Below are positions 12,213-23,225 of a DNA stretch of 64,000 nucleotides, piece by piece. Numbering within the stretch: the stretch's first letter is position 1; every line of letters begins with the position of its first letter. The position numbers were made by a program, and so were the translations under genes. The notes beneath the pieces are model-generated. The model made no database searches. It saw only the letters and a list, made by a program, of their open reading frames with translations, and was not told the origin of the DNA. This stretch comes from Ectobius pallidus. Taxonomy: Eukaryota > Arthropoda > Insecta > Blattodea > Ectobiidae. The DNA is taken from assembly GCA_964059195.1 (NCBI GenBank), contig CAXKWD010000005.1, positions 93,509,882 to 93,573,881 on the forward strand, in the 5' to 3' direction.

Positions 12213-12583
12213 CTAATAATGAATATAACGATAAGGCTACGAAGACAACAATTTGCGAAATAAATAAGTATATACATAATGTATATATTAATTCGACGAG
12301 AAGAAGTTAGGATATAATGTTCAACTCAATATCATTTTACGTTGGTGTTTTTTAAAATAAAGAAAAATTAATGAATTTATCGGCCAGAGTTTCCTTATAC
12401 GGTAGAAAATGTATTTCTGCTTAGAAAACTAAATTTGTTTAATTTAATTTTAATTTTAATTTTTAAGAAGAAATTTCTTATCACACTACAGGATATAAAT
12501 AAACTCATCTCAAAACACTTCATAATAGGGAGAAGAGTATGAAATATTTTAATAAGTTTCCAAGGCAGCTGTATAAATCATAC

Positions 12584-12720
12584 CTGCCACGGAAGACAAC
12601 CAGAGTCGGTGTGGTCGGACGAAGAGAAGAATTGAGAAGGCCGCATATAAAATACTTTTCTTCCAGTTGTCCAGCCAAAGAACCACATCCCAGCATCTGT
12701 AGATCGAACTGTACTCGTTT
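12584..12720 (-). CDS. Internal exon of a TMEM72-like membrane protein gene
   Basis: On the minus strand a strong acceptor (TTTTTGTTTCAG at 12721-12732) and a donor (GGCAG|GTATGA, GT at 12583-12582) bound 137 bases. The reading frame that skips the first base gives 45 codons with a hydrophobic segment (SILYAAFSILLFV) followed by RPHRLWLSS. From memory of the family, residues W-L, K, Y, S, F, P and W fall in register with the last transmembrane region of human TMEM72 (transmembrane protein 72, a four-pass protein of unclear function). The split G codon expected after the exon also fits, because one G is left over. The other two frames are also open but do not look membrane-like. The exon at 16797-16894 fits upstream of it. 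The connecting exons were not found by eye. Confidence 0.55.
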
Positions 12721-13096
12721 CTGAAACAAAAATGTATGTTAAATTTTGATCTTGTTCCAAAACACCTTAATTAGCTAAATTACTGTGAGGGAGCAGTGTT
12801 ATCATGGATTAAAGCCACGAAAACTGTGAATAAAATATGAGGACTGGAAACAGACACACCATGACAGTGTCCATTCTAACTCAAACTTGAACACAAACCC
12901 CTTGCTTGTAAGCTCTATTCAAATGCTTTTGTACTAAATTATACAACTGTTCAGCATTTCATAAAAATGGCACTCAAAGTACAATGGAAATAACAGACAA
13001 ATGTGATATCGTATGGCGTAAAAATATACATGTTCGTGCTGAATTTTCCTGTAAGTAAACGATAAAAATGGTGACTTCAGGTAAAGTGTAACAGAG

Positions 13097-13295
13097 CAGA
13101 AGTATAATGTATTTTACTACTAAAAGACCTCCTTATACCCTCAATATATTGCATTTTTCTTTCTTTGATATTCTTAAAGAATAAATGATAAAAAATAAGT
13201 TTTTATACTTTAAGAATATCAAAGAAAGAAAAGTACAAGATAATATATTGAGGGTATAAGAAGGTCTTTTAATAGTAAAATACATTAAACTTCCT
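13097..13295. repeat. Long perfect-stem hairpin (foldback repeat)
   Basis: Two arms of roughly 80-90 bases are nearly complementary, separated by a loop of about 20 bases near 13190. Matching words include AAAAGACCT/AGGTCTTTT, TATACCCTCAATATATT/AATATATTGAGGGTATA and TTTCTTTGATATTCTT with its complement. No coding content. It is a candidate foldback MITE or a hairpin RNA precursor. Confidence 0.75.
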
Positions 13296-15120
13296 TCAAT
13301 AGTACAAAAATGTGAATACAGATCAGAAGTATACTTGATTTACATGTGGAAGTCTAGCTTTCGAGTAAATACAGGAGACCATTATACTAATTTTCCCTAA
13401 TGAAAATAATCTATTGTTTACTCTCATAGGGTATGTGATGCTGGTTTCTCTGACCAAAATTTACATATAGACCGTGTAGATTTATGAAAAAATGTTAGAC
13501 AACATTAATATTCTAACAAATCACCCCTAAAGTGCTTTCAACCATATTATATGGTTTGTATAGAAATCTATATTTACTGACAGAGTTTTACACAGTTCTC
13601 GATACTGACCCTGCAGAACCAGGAGAAAATTCTAGGATATTTCAAAATTTGAGGGGAAGGGGGAAGGAGCCCGGATTTCGATGACTTTGCAACTAGTATA
13701 ATTAAGTTTCAGAATCGAAGAATCTAAAAATTCTTGAAAGTCTGTTGCATTGTGACCCTCTCTATTCATATCTGTTAAACATTTGGAATCGTCCAATTAA
13801 ACGGTTCACGTCTATTGTAAAACAGAGTTGTCCTTTGAGGACTTTCGAGGGTCGCACCACGGATTATTGTGTCTACTGGTTACAATTCAGTCATTCACAG
13901 AGCGGAAGCTAGCGATTGAGGAACTGAAGTGATATTTTTATTTTGACATGCCGAAAGTAAGTAAAAAAAAAAAAAGTAAAAAAAGTATTTCCGTGAAATT
14001 AAAAGTTTGTTTCGGAGTACGGTGACATCTCTGTGGACAGGAAATTTCATTTCATTTACCAATCAACGACATAGTTTTCTTTGACAGGCGAAATCTTTCC
14101 TCAGATTTTCTATCTGTTTATGCTTCAGAAAGGATTCCTCTTTCCAGAATAACACCAATTTGGCATTTGTCTCTATTATCATTTATTTTATTCCATCAAG
14201 AACATCTAAGCAAACAATTACATTTTTTCGAATTTTACCCTGAGGTATTGAGTACTAAAGTGTAAGTGATAATGTGCAAAGAGATCGACAAATGAAGGTA
14301 ATTTTTAAGTAAATCCTTTTCATTTTAGGTCATTTAAAATTAATTTTAAAATCATAAAGTCATATTTTAGGTAATTTTTTAGTATTCTTTAGGTCATCAA
14401 AATCCAGGCCCCACTCATTATATAATCTATATTACCAATTTTACATACTGACCCTATTATAAATACCACATTCCTACATGCTTCAAATGATTTTTACCAT
14501 ACGTTCTACACAAGCTTTAAAGTTCTAAACAACTTAAAAATTGTATAAATCTTCCCTTCCACGTTCATTCCATTTTCCCTACGAAAATTTAAATGCTTTG
14601 AACGATTTACCTTAAGCATCAAGTTGCCTCATTCTCAAACATATGGCTTAGAGCTCGTGAAGCAATACCGCGGACGGCTACATTAAAGAAAGTTTCTACC
14701 AAAAATATAAAAATAAAAACCCTTTCCGCGCAGTTAGTGTATAAATATAAATAAAATCGTTGCAACTGTTTCTGAGGTCACAAATAAGACAATAGTATTA
14801 ATGTAAACTGTCACTAAGAGTAGAGGCAAGTCGTTGACTCATTTTAAGTCGCGTCCCTAAAAGATGCTTAAATTAAAACAATTGAGTGACTTCCCGAGAG
14901 AATGGGCTATCCCACTGTGAAAAGAAATGGTGAAAAATAAACTTTTGTTAGAATCTTCATAGCTTCAAAATATGCCCCATTAAGATAATAACTTATATTT
15001 GTATTCCACTTCATCTAACAAAATCTCATTGAGCATTAAAAAAATATTACTTAAGGATGCATTACAACACACACCCACATTAATACATACAGATCCATAA
15101 TCATTGGGAAAATAGGTTTA
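13296..15120. other. AT-rich spacer (possible intron)
   Basis: No exon accepted. An A-run lies near 13962-13974. At 14290-14400 the word TTAGGTCAT recurs, possibly a decayed relative of the hAT MITE at 11567. If the TMEM72-like gene is real, this is intronic and should hide at least one exon between 12720 and 16797. Confidence 0.4.
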
Positions 15121-15295
15121 AATTAAAGTAATAATAATAAAGATAATAACGGTAATAAAGATGACAGTAATGATAATGTTGATAACGATAGTAATAACAG
15201 TAATGATAATAATGACATAATAATAGTAGTAATAATAAAACAATTACAATAATGAAAATAATAACAAAAATGATAATGATGATAATAATAACACA
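15121..15295. repeat. Degenerate trinucleotide repeat (TAA/TGA-type)
   Basis: Imperfect ATA/ATG/AAC triplets cover about 175 bases. The two minus-strand frames here (runs of I, L and Y) are products of this repeat and not genes. Confidence 0.85.
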
Positions 15296-16307
15296 GCATA
15301 GCAATCGTCAATGGTAGAATAGAAGGCAGTGCTGTGTGGGATAGGACACACACTGACTAGATCTCCGTATGCATAATATTTGAAGATTTTATTACACACT
15401 ACGTAAGCTATTTCGGGGACAACATCAGAGGTGGTGTAAGCAATCGTAAACGGTTACAAACATTTTTTTAGATTTGTAGGATAGCTCACTATCTCAGGGA
15501 CCAACTGTTTTTCGTTTCTGAGCTATGCCACTAAAATGCACCCTAACCGACACCCAGACTCAGATATGATTCTGAAAACAATATCTCCAAGGTTCTATTA
15601 ATGAGTAAAATTCGATCTTGATTTTCAACGTTTAACATAACACTTCCTCAATCTATAGTATTTACCATGTGGGGAAAGTAAAAAAAAAGGTTGAATCCTT
15701 CAATGAAAACTTATGTGGGCAGAGTAAACAGAACGTCTCACTTAAACATTAATAAGATACTTGCACTTGAGTTCAGAAGACGTATAACTTTGAAGTAGGT
15801 ACCTCAAGGGTTCACACAAGAACTTTGAGATGGTTAGCGTACCGTAAAGCAGAAAGCAATATCCATTAGCTCCATGTCACCCTTCAATATGTATCTACAA
15901 TGTGCATAAAGAGTGCAAAAACTGTCGATATTGTAAATTACCAGAGCAAGGATTTACATCTAAGCCTACTTAAAAACAAATTATACATTTATAAACACAC
16001 ACGTATCGACTAATATCTGGCAAAATCTGGTCTAAAAAATATGTAAAATGGCACAAAAGGATATAAGAAAAAATGTTTTCGTGGTGATTTCCTCGTTTGT
16101 GCGTGATTCCAAATAGAATAAATTAATATTGAATTGCGTTAACCTTAACAAAGGTCGTGATTAGCCTATTCTGTTGTATTAACAAGGACATGAGGTCAGA
16201 GTGACCACTCAGAGTTAGGGGCTTTTAACAACGAAAAAAAATGTGAATTTTAATTACTATTCAAGAAAATTAATTCCTAAATGTTTAATTAACGAAGCAT
16301 TATTCTT
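15296..16307. other. AT-rich spacer (possible intron)
   Basis: No exon, inverted ends or Pol III boxes that I can support. Confidence 0.4.
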
Positions 16308-16609
16308 ACACCAATATTTTATGGGGGTTTTCAGAACAGACAGCTGAGTCACTGCATCACAAATGCAATAACATGCACTGTTTGAAATATATGTTAATAT
16401 TTTTCAAATGAATGGCTAATACACAAAAGCTTATTTAGTATCGTCATTCACATCACTCACACCAATATTTTATGGGGGTTTTCAGAACAGACAGCTGAGT
16501 CACTGCATCACAAATGCAATAACATGCACTGTTTGAAATATATGTTAATATTTTTCAAATGAATGGCTAATACACAAAAGCTTATTTAGTATCGTCATTC
16601 ACATCACTC
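16308..16609 (+). repeat. Perfect tandem duplication, 2 x 151 bp
   Basis: The unit starts ACACCAATATTTTATGGGGG at 16308 and again at 16459, and the copies appear identical through 16609. No divergence was seen, so it is either very recent or an assembly artefact. No coding content. Confidence 0.92.
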
Positions 16610-16796
16610 CCAATCAGATATTATTCATAGTTCACCATAATAAGTTTTGTTCAAAATTTGCAGTAACTTACAGCATGTTGCTCTTAGAAATGAGATAGCT
16701 TACAGTCATACTCTCTAAACATTCACTGTAAAATTTTACCGAAATAATTAATCAAAACTTCATCATACAGTCTTAAAAATCTCGGTCTAAAGATAC

Positions 16797-16894
16797 CTGA
16801 TGGACGCGAGGTCTCACAGACCGCTAAAAAACTGTTTCTAGCACAGCTCCAATAACACTGATGGCAGTAAAGACAGGTAATGGACGACCGACGA
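16797..16894 (-). CDS. Candidate upstream exon of the TMEM72-like gene (carries an in-frame stop)
   Basis: On the minus strand an acceptor (TTCTATAATCACAG at 16895-16908) and a donor (CATCAG|GTATCT, GT at 16796-16795) bound 98 bases. In the frame starting at base 3 it reads VVGRPLPVFTAISVIGAVLE then TVF. This is hydrophobic and lines up without gaps with the first membrane segment of TMEM72 as I remember it (T-A, I-G and E-T identical, R and L just before). That frame then meets TAG at 16824-16826, followed by ten codons before the donor. The stop could be a sequencing error, a pseudogene lesion or evidence against the call. A different frame is open through the whole exon but its sequence looks random. 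Orientation and order agree with the exon at 12584. Confidence 0.35.
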
Positions 16895-17149
16895 CTGTGA
16901 TTATAGAACGTGATTGTAAATGTGTTTAACATTGACATTCAATGAAAGTCAGCAATATTAAATATTTGTTAGAAGTTGGGTATACCTAGTAAAACAATAC
17001 AGAAACTTGGACTGACATCTCTAAAGCATCGAAAGCGATTGACCTCATCTATATGGCATTCAAAATGTTTGTTAATGTTTATTTCTTAGGCCTATAACTT
17101 ACTGTAATGTTTTGATATTTCCTTATTACTTTCTCTATCCGCATCATAA

Positions 17150-17329
<180 letters not shown>

Positions 17330-17345
<16 letters not shown>

Positions 17346-17590
17346 GTATTGAGTCCGACCTTGGAATTAGATGTCGCGTTTTCAATATAAATAGACGTTT
17401 TGAGGTTCCCTGAATCTAAAAATGCTATTTTCATAATATGTCTGTGTGTATATATATATATATATATGTTCTTATCTGCATAGTTTGAGAATGGAAAGTC
17501 ATTTAAAAACACGTTATATTCTCCCTGGAAAGTGGTATTAAAGAAAGAAAAAGTCATCGCCAGTCTTCATGTAACATCCCTAGAGGATAA
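17330..17590 (+). repeat. Interspersed repeat family C, copy 1
   Basis: Shares with 34690-34880 the order: GAGG.TCCCTGAAT.TAAAAAT, a TGTG-rich stretch, an intervening A/T-rich block, then a CTTCATG/CTTCGTG..ACAT(C/A)TCC block. Related blocks also occur at 27174-27400. Family unknown, possibly the untranslated end of a larger element. Confidence 0.4.
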
Positions 17591-18179
17591 TAACTAAAAT
17601 ATTAAATGTTTAATACGATTTTCATTCTCGAGCTATGCTGTTTACAGAACAAGGACACACAGACAGACCGCATGAACAGATCATGCTGCGAAACTTTTTA
17701 AAAACACATTTTATTTAACTTTCCTTTTTTGTACAGTGAAGACGTCACCTCTCAAAATTTGAATGCTATAAACATATATGAAATACATATACGCCTATGA
17801 GAGTTACCATAAAAGTCATAGCAACTATGTTTTTTCACGACTATTTTCATTCATGTGACGCGTTTTTCATATTGACTAGTAAGTTTAGCAATGCCTCGAA
17901 TATCCACAAATCATGGTCGTTTATCTTATAATATGCTTGAAAGATGCGATTTTATCTGATAAAACGTAATCTCATTACTGAACCGTTACAATATCACTAT
18001 GCAGTCATTAATACACTAAATCATCCATCTCGATTCATCCAAATTTCTCCTTTGAAAATTGTGTTTCTAAACAATGCACATCCCAATTGTGTAAATTTAC
18101 AAGTAAATTATGTTATTGAAAAATGTGTCTTTATTTAGTTCTGATTTTAGCTTATCTAATTTTTGAGTTAACTATTCTC

Positions 18180-18420
18180 TCATTACTACTGTTGGTAGCA
18201 TTGGTTGGTATTCCATAACGCATTCGATTATTCATTCATTTAGTATGCCGTGCAGTCTACTGACAGCTGACACAATGGTGATTTAATTTTAAACATCACA
18301 AGAAAGTAATTATTATTTATATAATCTGTTACACTTTAATCATGGAATAGACTAAATAAATCTCACTCGAGATAACGAGTTTCATCATATAAACTCGTAA
18401 TCTCTCGTGGGATTACTTGT
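18180..18420 (+). repeat. Interspersed repeat family A, copy 3
   Basis: The longest of three copies (see 1317 and 8170). It ends in an imperfect palindrome centred near 18388, where CTCGAGATAACGAGTTT is answered by AAACTCGTAATCTCTCG. This could be an element terminus. Confidence 0.5.
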
Positions 18421-18481
18421 GATAGTGCAAGTCAAGCAAGAATTTTTAAATATACAATTGGAAGGTCACGGTATAATTTTG

Positions 18482-18748
18482 CTAACTTTTAATGAACAAC
18501 ATATAGGTCTTTATAGGGAAGATAAAAAAATAATAAGACCAATCGTTCGTTACAAATGTGTTTATTCCTCCAATTACATCATGTAAATCACACACACATA
18601 CGCATAGGGCGTCTACAATATTCCTCGAAGTATCTTCCAAAGATTCCACACGGTTCCAAAGATGTGGAAAGCTCCAAATAACCTCATCTTCGCCACGTGA
18701 AAATCTTTTGATCTCACGGCTGTAGCCTAGATTTGACAATGTCTTCAC
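18482..18748 (-). CDS. Unrecognised open frame, doubtful
   Basis: An 88-codon frame starting with ATG at 18748. The first 50 residues look protein-like (mixed charge, tryptophans: DEVIWSFPHLWNRVESLED), then a TG-rich run gives CVCVC, followed by an A/T-rich end. A donor-like site (TATGC|GTATGTGTG) lies at the end of the good part (about 18602). I do not recognise a family, and no good acceptor was seen upstream. It may be an exon of the minus-strand gene or of an unknown transposon, or chance. Confidence 0.2.
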   Translation of the reverse strand: MKTLSNLGYSREIKRFSRGEDEVIWSFPHLWNRVESLEDTSRNIVDALCVCVCDLHDVIGGINTFVTNDWSYYFFIFPIKTYMLFIKS

Positions 18749-18765
18749 GTCTCCAAAAACTTAGG

Positions 18766-19660
18766 TATCCCACGCAATGACGCAAAGGATGGCAAAAGTG
18801 TTGATTTAGCCATTTTCGCCCGGGATTTTTGGATTCAAGTGTCAAAAGATCAAGCATACCCTAAAGTATAACTGTGCAAAAATTTACGCAGTTGTGCGCA
18901 CGGAACAAGTGGTACTGACACCACTCAGTGAGTTTCAAACTGCTAGTGTATGCAAACCTTAATCGCCTGTTTTCTCAGTTACAATTTACATGTTATTTTG
19001 CTACATCCAGAAGCTATCTTCCCCTACAAAAATAGAGATGAGGCTGTGAAATTTTATGACAAGTTTACAAAGTGTGAAAAAAATAAATTACTATGGATTT
19101 TCTGTATTGGCCTTAGATCTTTAAAAAGTTGCCTAATCACACATCAGTTTTTTAACTTTTCATTTCTGTGTGTATTTTTTAAAACAAAATTCCATTAGTG
19201 AATTTTCAAAGCAAGCATCAAAGAATTTCACATAAAAAAGTAGGTTAATATTTTACTATCTGTCGGAGGAGATAGATTTCAATGTCGATAAAAAAATACA
19301 TTAAATTACTTAATGCCTAAAAAAAATTATATATTAAATTGGAACTTTAAACTTTAATTTCGGTTTACATTTTAATTAAGAGTGCAAGATTTCAAATTTC
19401 TAGGACAAATTGTTTAGACAACCACTCTCAGCCCATCTCAATTATAATACTAGATTTAAAAAAAAAATATATTTATTTTTTATTTCTTAAAAATTACTCT
19501 AGTGGGGTTGAAAATTAATTTATAAGGGCCTAACTCTTTTGTATAACTTGGCTTGAGGCTGAAACCACATGTGTATGTGTAGGCTATGTGATATTGAAAT
19601 AGCTATTTATGTAGCTCAAGTATGCAAGTACGCAAAATAAGGCTTTAGCGGACGAATCTA
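18766..19660. other. AT-rich spacer
   Basis: Nothing supportable. The 18950-19198 plus-strand frame has no recognisable features. Confidence 0.4.
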
Positions 19661-20283
19661 CACTGACAGGCAAAAAAAAAAACCGATCACTTGAATAAAT
19701 TAAAAAAAATTAAGTTTAAATAAAAATTATGTAGTAGGCCTAGTGCTTGAAATAAAATTACAGCAATTGTATACGTTTTTAAGATTAAAATTTAATGACA
19801 CATTTCACAGTTAATTCCCCATGTTGCCTCTTGCACCGTGGTGAATGGTGAGCCTAAGGTTGCAGCGGCATAACGGAGGCTGAATCTATCATCAATTAGA
19901 GCAACAGCTTTGGCAACATCTTTGGGACTAAATTTCAACTAAACTTACTGACAGAATCACTTCGATGCGAAGGGAGACAGTTTCCTTTCAGTTTGGAAGG
20001 AAATGACGCAATACAACAATGAAACACCTTGCAATGTATATGACAAGCTAGTGCACATAATCAGATTGGAATCGCCCTATTGCGATGTTTTTTTTTTGTT
20101 TTGTTTGGCGATAAAGTGAAGATATGAAGAAATCAGATATGCTGCATCTATAGCTAATGGTCCAATAAAAATAATAATTCATCCTCACCAACAACAATGT
20201 ATGAACATCCAAACAAAATTATGTTTAATCTTAAAATTACAACAAATTTTACAGTGATCGGTTTTTTTTTTTGCTGGTCAGTG
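19661..20283. mobile_element. Tc1/mariner-type MITE
   Basis: The ends are inverted: left CACTGACAGGC then an A-run then CCGATCACT; right inverted CACTGACCAGC, A-run, CCGATCACTG. TA flanks both ends (19659-19660 and 20284-20285). Inner sequences also show inverted similarity (TTAAGATTAAAATTTA on the left against its complement on the right). At 623 bp with no transposase frame, it is non-autonomous. Confidence 0.8.
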
Positions 20284-21129
20284 TAGTATAGCGGCCGAGG
20301 CGCAAGACGGGGCTGAAATACTGGATGAATCTGCTAAATTTTTGCGTAATTGGTGCATATAATAGTGTTTAATAAAAGCTTTGTAATTTTGCTAATAATG
20401 AGTTCAGTTTTTCACTAATTTTTAATGATTCTGCGTAAAGAAAACAAAAGTAATGGCGTTTGTATCAGTAGTACATTGGATTGTTTCTTTTCCTTAAAAA
20501 ACTTTTAAAGACATCGTTTAGATAATAATGTTGACTAATTAAACTAGTACTCGTGGTCTTTGTTTCAACCAGCACTCAGTAATGCAAATTTCGCGTGTTC
20601 GCGCCCAGTTGTAAAAAAGTAAAAAAAAAAAAAAAAAAAAAAATTATCAACAAAATAATTTCTTGAATTCCAAGAACTCTAAATGACAAGTTTATGCTTG
20701 TTAATAGACAATGAACAATTAAACCCTAAACATGTAAAACTGAACTTACACTGGGAGACACTGTAGAGACATCTAGGAGTCACAGTTAAAAAACTACGTC
20801 CACTAGGGGTTACCATGGCAACTTCACCGGCCTAGTACGGTAAATTAACTTTACCGACCTAGGCTGGAAAAGTGCTACTTTACGGCGTGTTAGCAGTCCG
20901 AGAAACAGTCACTTTGCGGAGCGTGAACTAAAAACGAATAAACATATTTGCAATGAGCGTTTGATGTTTCTTATGTTGACCCCTTCTCTATCCAGTTCAG
21001 GTATCTAGTTGTTCAAAATCCGCATAGACCTACTAAACGTTAGCATTGCAGTCTTCCATTTGTACAGGCCTATTTTGAAATTTCATGCCTAACTCCCATT
21101 ATCGTGGGTAAAAAGTTGGTACAGTTGGT
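20284..21129. other. Spacer with poly(A) run
   Basis: A run of about 25 A residues at 20618-20642 may mark a retroelement tail, but no body is recognisable upstream. Nothing else supportable. Confidence 0.4.
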
Positions 21130-21362
21130 GCCATTTTAAGAAGGCCTCGGCCCAAATCATCGTCTATCTACAAAAGAAGATAATAGCATTGTTCCCTAAT
21201 CCGAAAATCTGCACCGGCTTCGGCACCGAAAAAGAACAGGTGTTCTTGTAGTCGCGTGGATTTCTCCAGTGTTGTCGCTATCATTCATTATTTCTGAAGT
21301 AAAATAAGTGCTATTGTACGTATTTGGCAACATTGTACTGGACTGCAGAAAAGTGTAAATAG
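21130..21362 (+). repeat. Interspersed repeat family D, copy 1
   Basis: Inverted relative to 56426-56625. Shared blocks include CCATTTTAAGAAG, TCGTCTATCTAC, ATTCCCTAATCCGAAAATCTGC (with small changes), GGTGCTCTTGTAGTCGC-like text and GGCAACATTGTACTGGACT. About 200 bp, unknown family. Confidence 0.6.
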
Positions 21363-22132
21363 GCCTAATTATCTTTCTATTTACTGATTTACAGGTCGAA
21401 GAAGATTAGGGTATCAGCAGGCAGGGGAAGTTCTTGGAAAAAAGTCTTTAAAAAGTGGCACCCACATTATGACTTTTTCCTTAACCCTCATAAATATACA
21501 TGAATGACACTGTTTTCCAGTTATTATAAAACAAAAGCTAAAAAATCCGCCATATATAAAATTACACACAAAGGGTACACAAATTGCATTCAAATTGCTG
21601 TGAAATTCAACTGATGATGTTGGGGTTGTACACACACTCTGAATTCATGATTTCTGTTTTCTGTGGACACTTTGCAGCACCTCCTTGCATGGGGCAAGTT
21701 AATCTGGTGGCATTATGCAATGGAGTCCTTTGTTGATCAAAGACACGCCCAATTTGTAGGACAATATGTTAGCGCGCTATTCAACTTAATGCCCATTATC
21801 AGCATGGATGGTTCTTTGTTCTCTGAACTATTCATTGTTTTACAATGGCGAGTTGGAACGCAGAGCGTCTAGGTTCAGATAATATTCATCGACTAAGACA
21901 AAAAATAGTGGGAAAATCCTCTCAAAGGATTAAACCGAGTGAATTTATTTTTTACAACAGAAGAATGTATGCGAACGTTTAATTGAATTAAAATTAAAAT
22001 TAGAATAATACCTCACAAATTGATCCAAATATAAAGAGTAACATACAAATAAGTTATTACATACATACTGCTGGGTACCCATGATGTCGAACAATAAAAT
22101 AAAATAAAAATGTGATAGTATTAATTCAACCT
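21363..22132. other. Spacer
   Basis: Two overlapping short frames (21414-21635 minus, 21663-21872 plus) have no recognisable features and are not called. Confidence 0.4.
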
Positions 22133-22278
22133 TTTATTTATTAAACCAAGGCCTTTCGGTGTAGTGATACCACCTTCAGGGCACCTTGCTTTGTATAACA
22201 TTTTCATGATTACAAAGGAAGATGCCCTGGAGATAGTGTCACTATACCGAAAGGCCTCGGCGTTAATAATAAAACCTA
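22133..22278. repeat. Imperfect palindrome
   Basis: The arm AAGGCCTTTCGGTGTAGTGA is answered by TCACTATACCGAAAGGCCT about 85 bases later, with further matching blocks (AGGGCACCTT against AAGATGCCCT). Possibly a small foldback element or MITE relic. Confidence 0.6.
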
Positions 22279-22564
22279 ATTTAATATAATTTCATTTCAA
22301 AATAATAGAATATTATAGTTATGATACAAATGTATAAAGTGTAATTTTATTGGAACACATGTGGAATGCACGATTCACCCTCCCAATAAAATATTCAAAG
22401 GACTATATAGTATATTGTTTTTTCTACGATAGCCAATTTTTACTGAAAATAAATATTTCATTTTTCAGTATATAAATTTTCAAAATAGGTTATAAAGAAA
22501 CGACTTGAATACCGTCTGAGCCTGCAATCGTCTATTGCATTTATTTTTCGGTGCATAAAATGAA

Positions 22565-22755
22565 TGATTTCTTGAATGAATGAATGAATGAAGTGCTTTT
22601 ATTCTTAACAAGAAAAACTATCTTTTTACATTATTCGTTGCATGAGCCGTTAGGCTGTCCATGCTTTAACTGTGCACAAGCAAAAAATGTATCCTAAAAG
22701 TAAAACTAAAAAACACACAAACAGTTAAACACTAGTAAATATAAAAACAAAACAC

Positions 22756-22786
<31 letters not shown>

Positions 22787-23225
22787 CCCACCAAAAAATA
22801 GCACATACACCAGCAATACCCTTAAACACACCAACCAAATATATTTTACATATTATTCTATATACAGCCGTCTACCCCATCGGAGTACTCCCCTTACTCC
22901 CTCGGTCCCACTCCCTCGGCCAGTTCCATCCTAAGCTGCCTCACTGTGGACATAAATTTCCCCACCCCCCAAAAAATCTAGTGTTAAGTAGCAGATCATA
23001 TGTGAACAGCTGACCTCTACAAGAAGCAGTGAAAGACTCTGGTAGATGCCGTTGCCTCAGTGTTTCCGTGAATGTACACTCTGCCAAAATATGGTGTGAA
23101 GTTTCTCCTGCCCCACAAAGCGGGCATATTCTCTCCCCCTCATCATTTGTAATTTTAATTGCCCGCCAAGCTCCTAGACGGAACCAGGCTAAACCAAATC
23201 TTTCCTCTTTATTTGCCCCATACAA
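22565..23225 (-). pseudogene. 3' part of an interrupted LINE: zinc-knuckle end and 3' UTR
   Basis: The minus-strand frame from 23225 gives a C-terminal region with a knuckle CPLCGAGETSHHILAEC (C-x2-C, H, C), typical of the end of non-LTR retrotransposon polyproteins. The frame shifts in a run of G residues near 22968-22980; the other frame then continues (GKFMSTVRQLRMELAEGVG) to a stop at 22894-22896. An untranslated region follows, containing a CA microsatellite (22757-22783) and ending in a short tandem tail, CATTCATTCATTC on the minus strand (about 22570-22590). I read it as the downstream half of the minus-strand LINE at 24195-26140, cut by the plus-strand LINE between them. The reverse transcriptase half ends exactly where the intruder's poly(A) stops, and this half starts exactly where the intruder begins. 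Confidence 0.75.

Noticed and set aside
12539..12729. Plus-strand and second minus-strand frames over the exon at 12584
   Set aside because: Shadows; only one frame fits the splice phase and gives a membrane segment.
15101..15353. Two minus-strand frames rich in I, L and Y
   Set aside because: Direct translation of a degenerate trinucleotide repeat.
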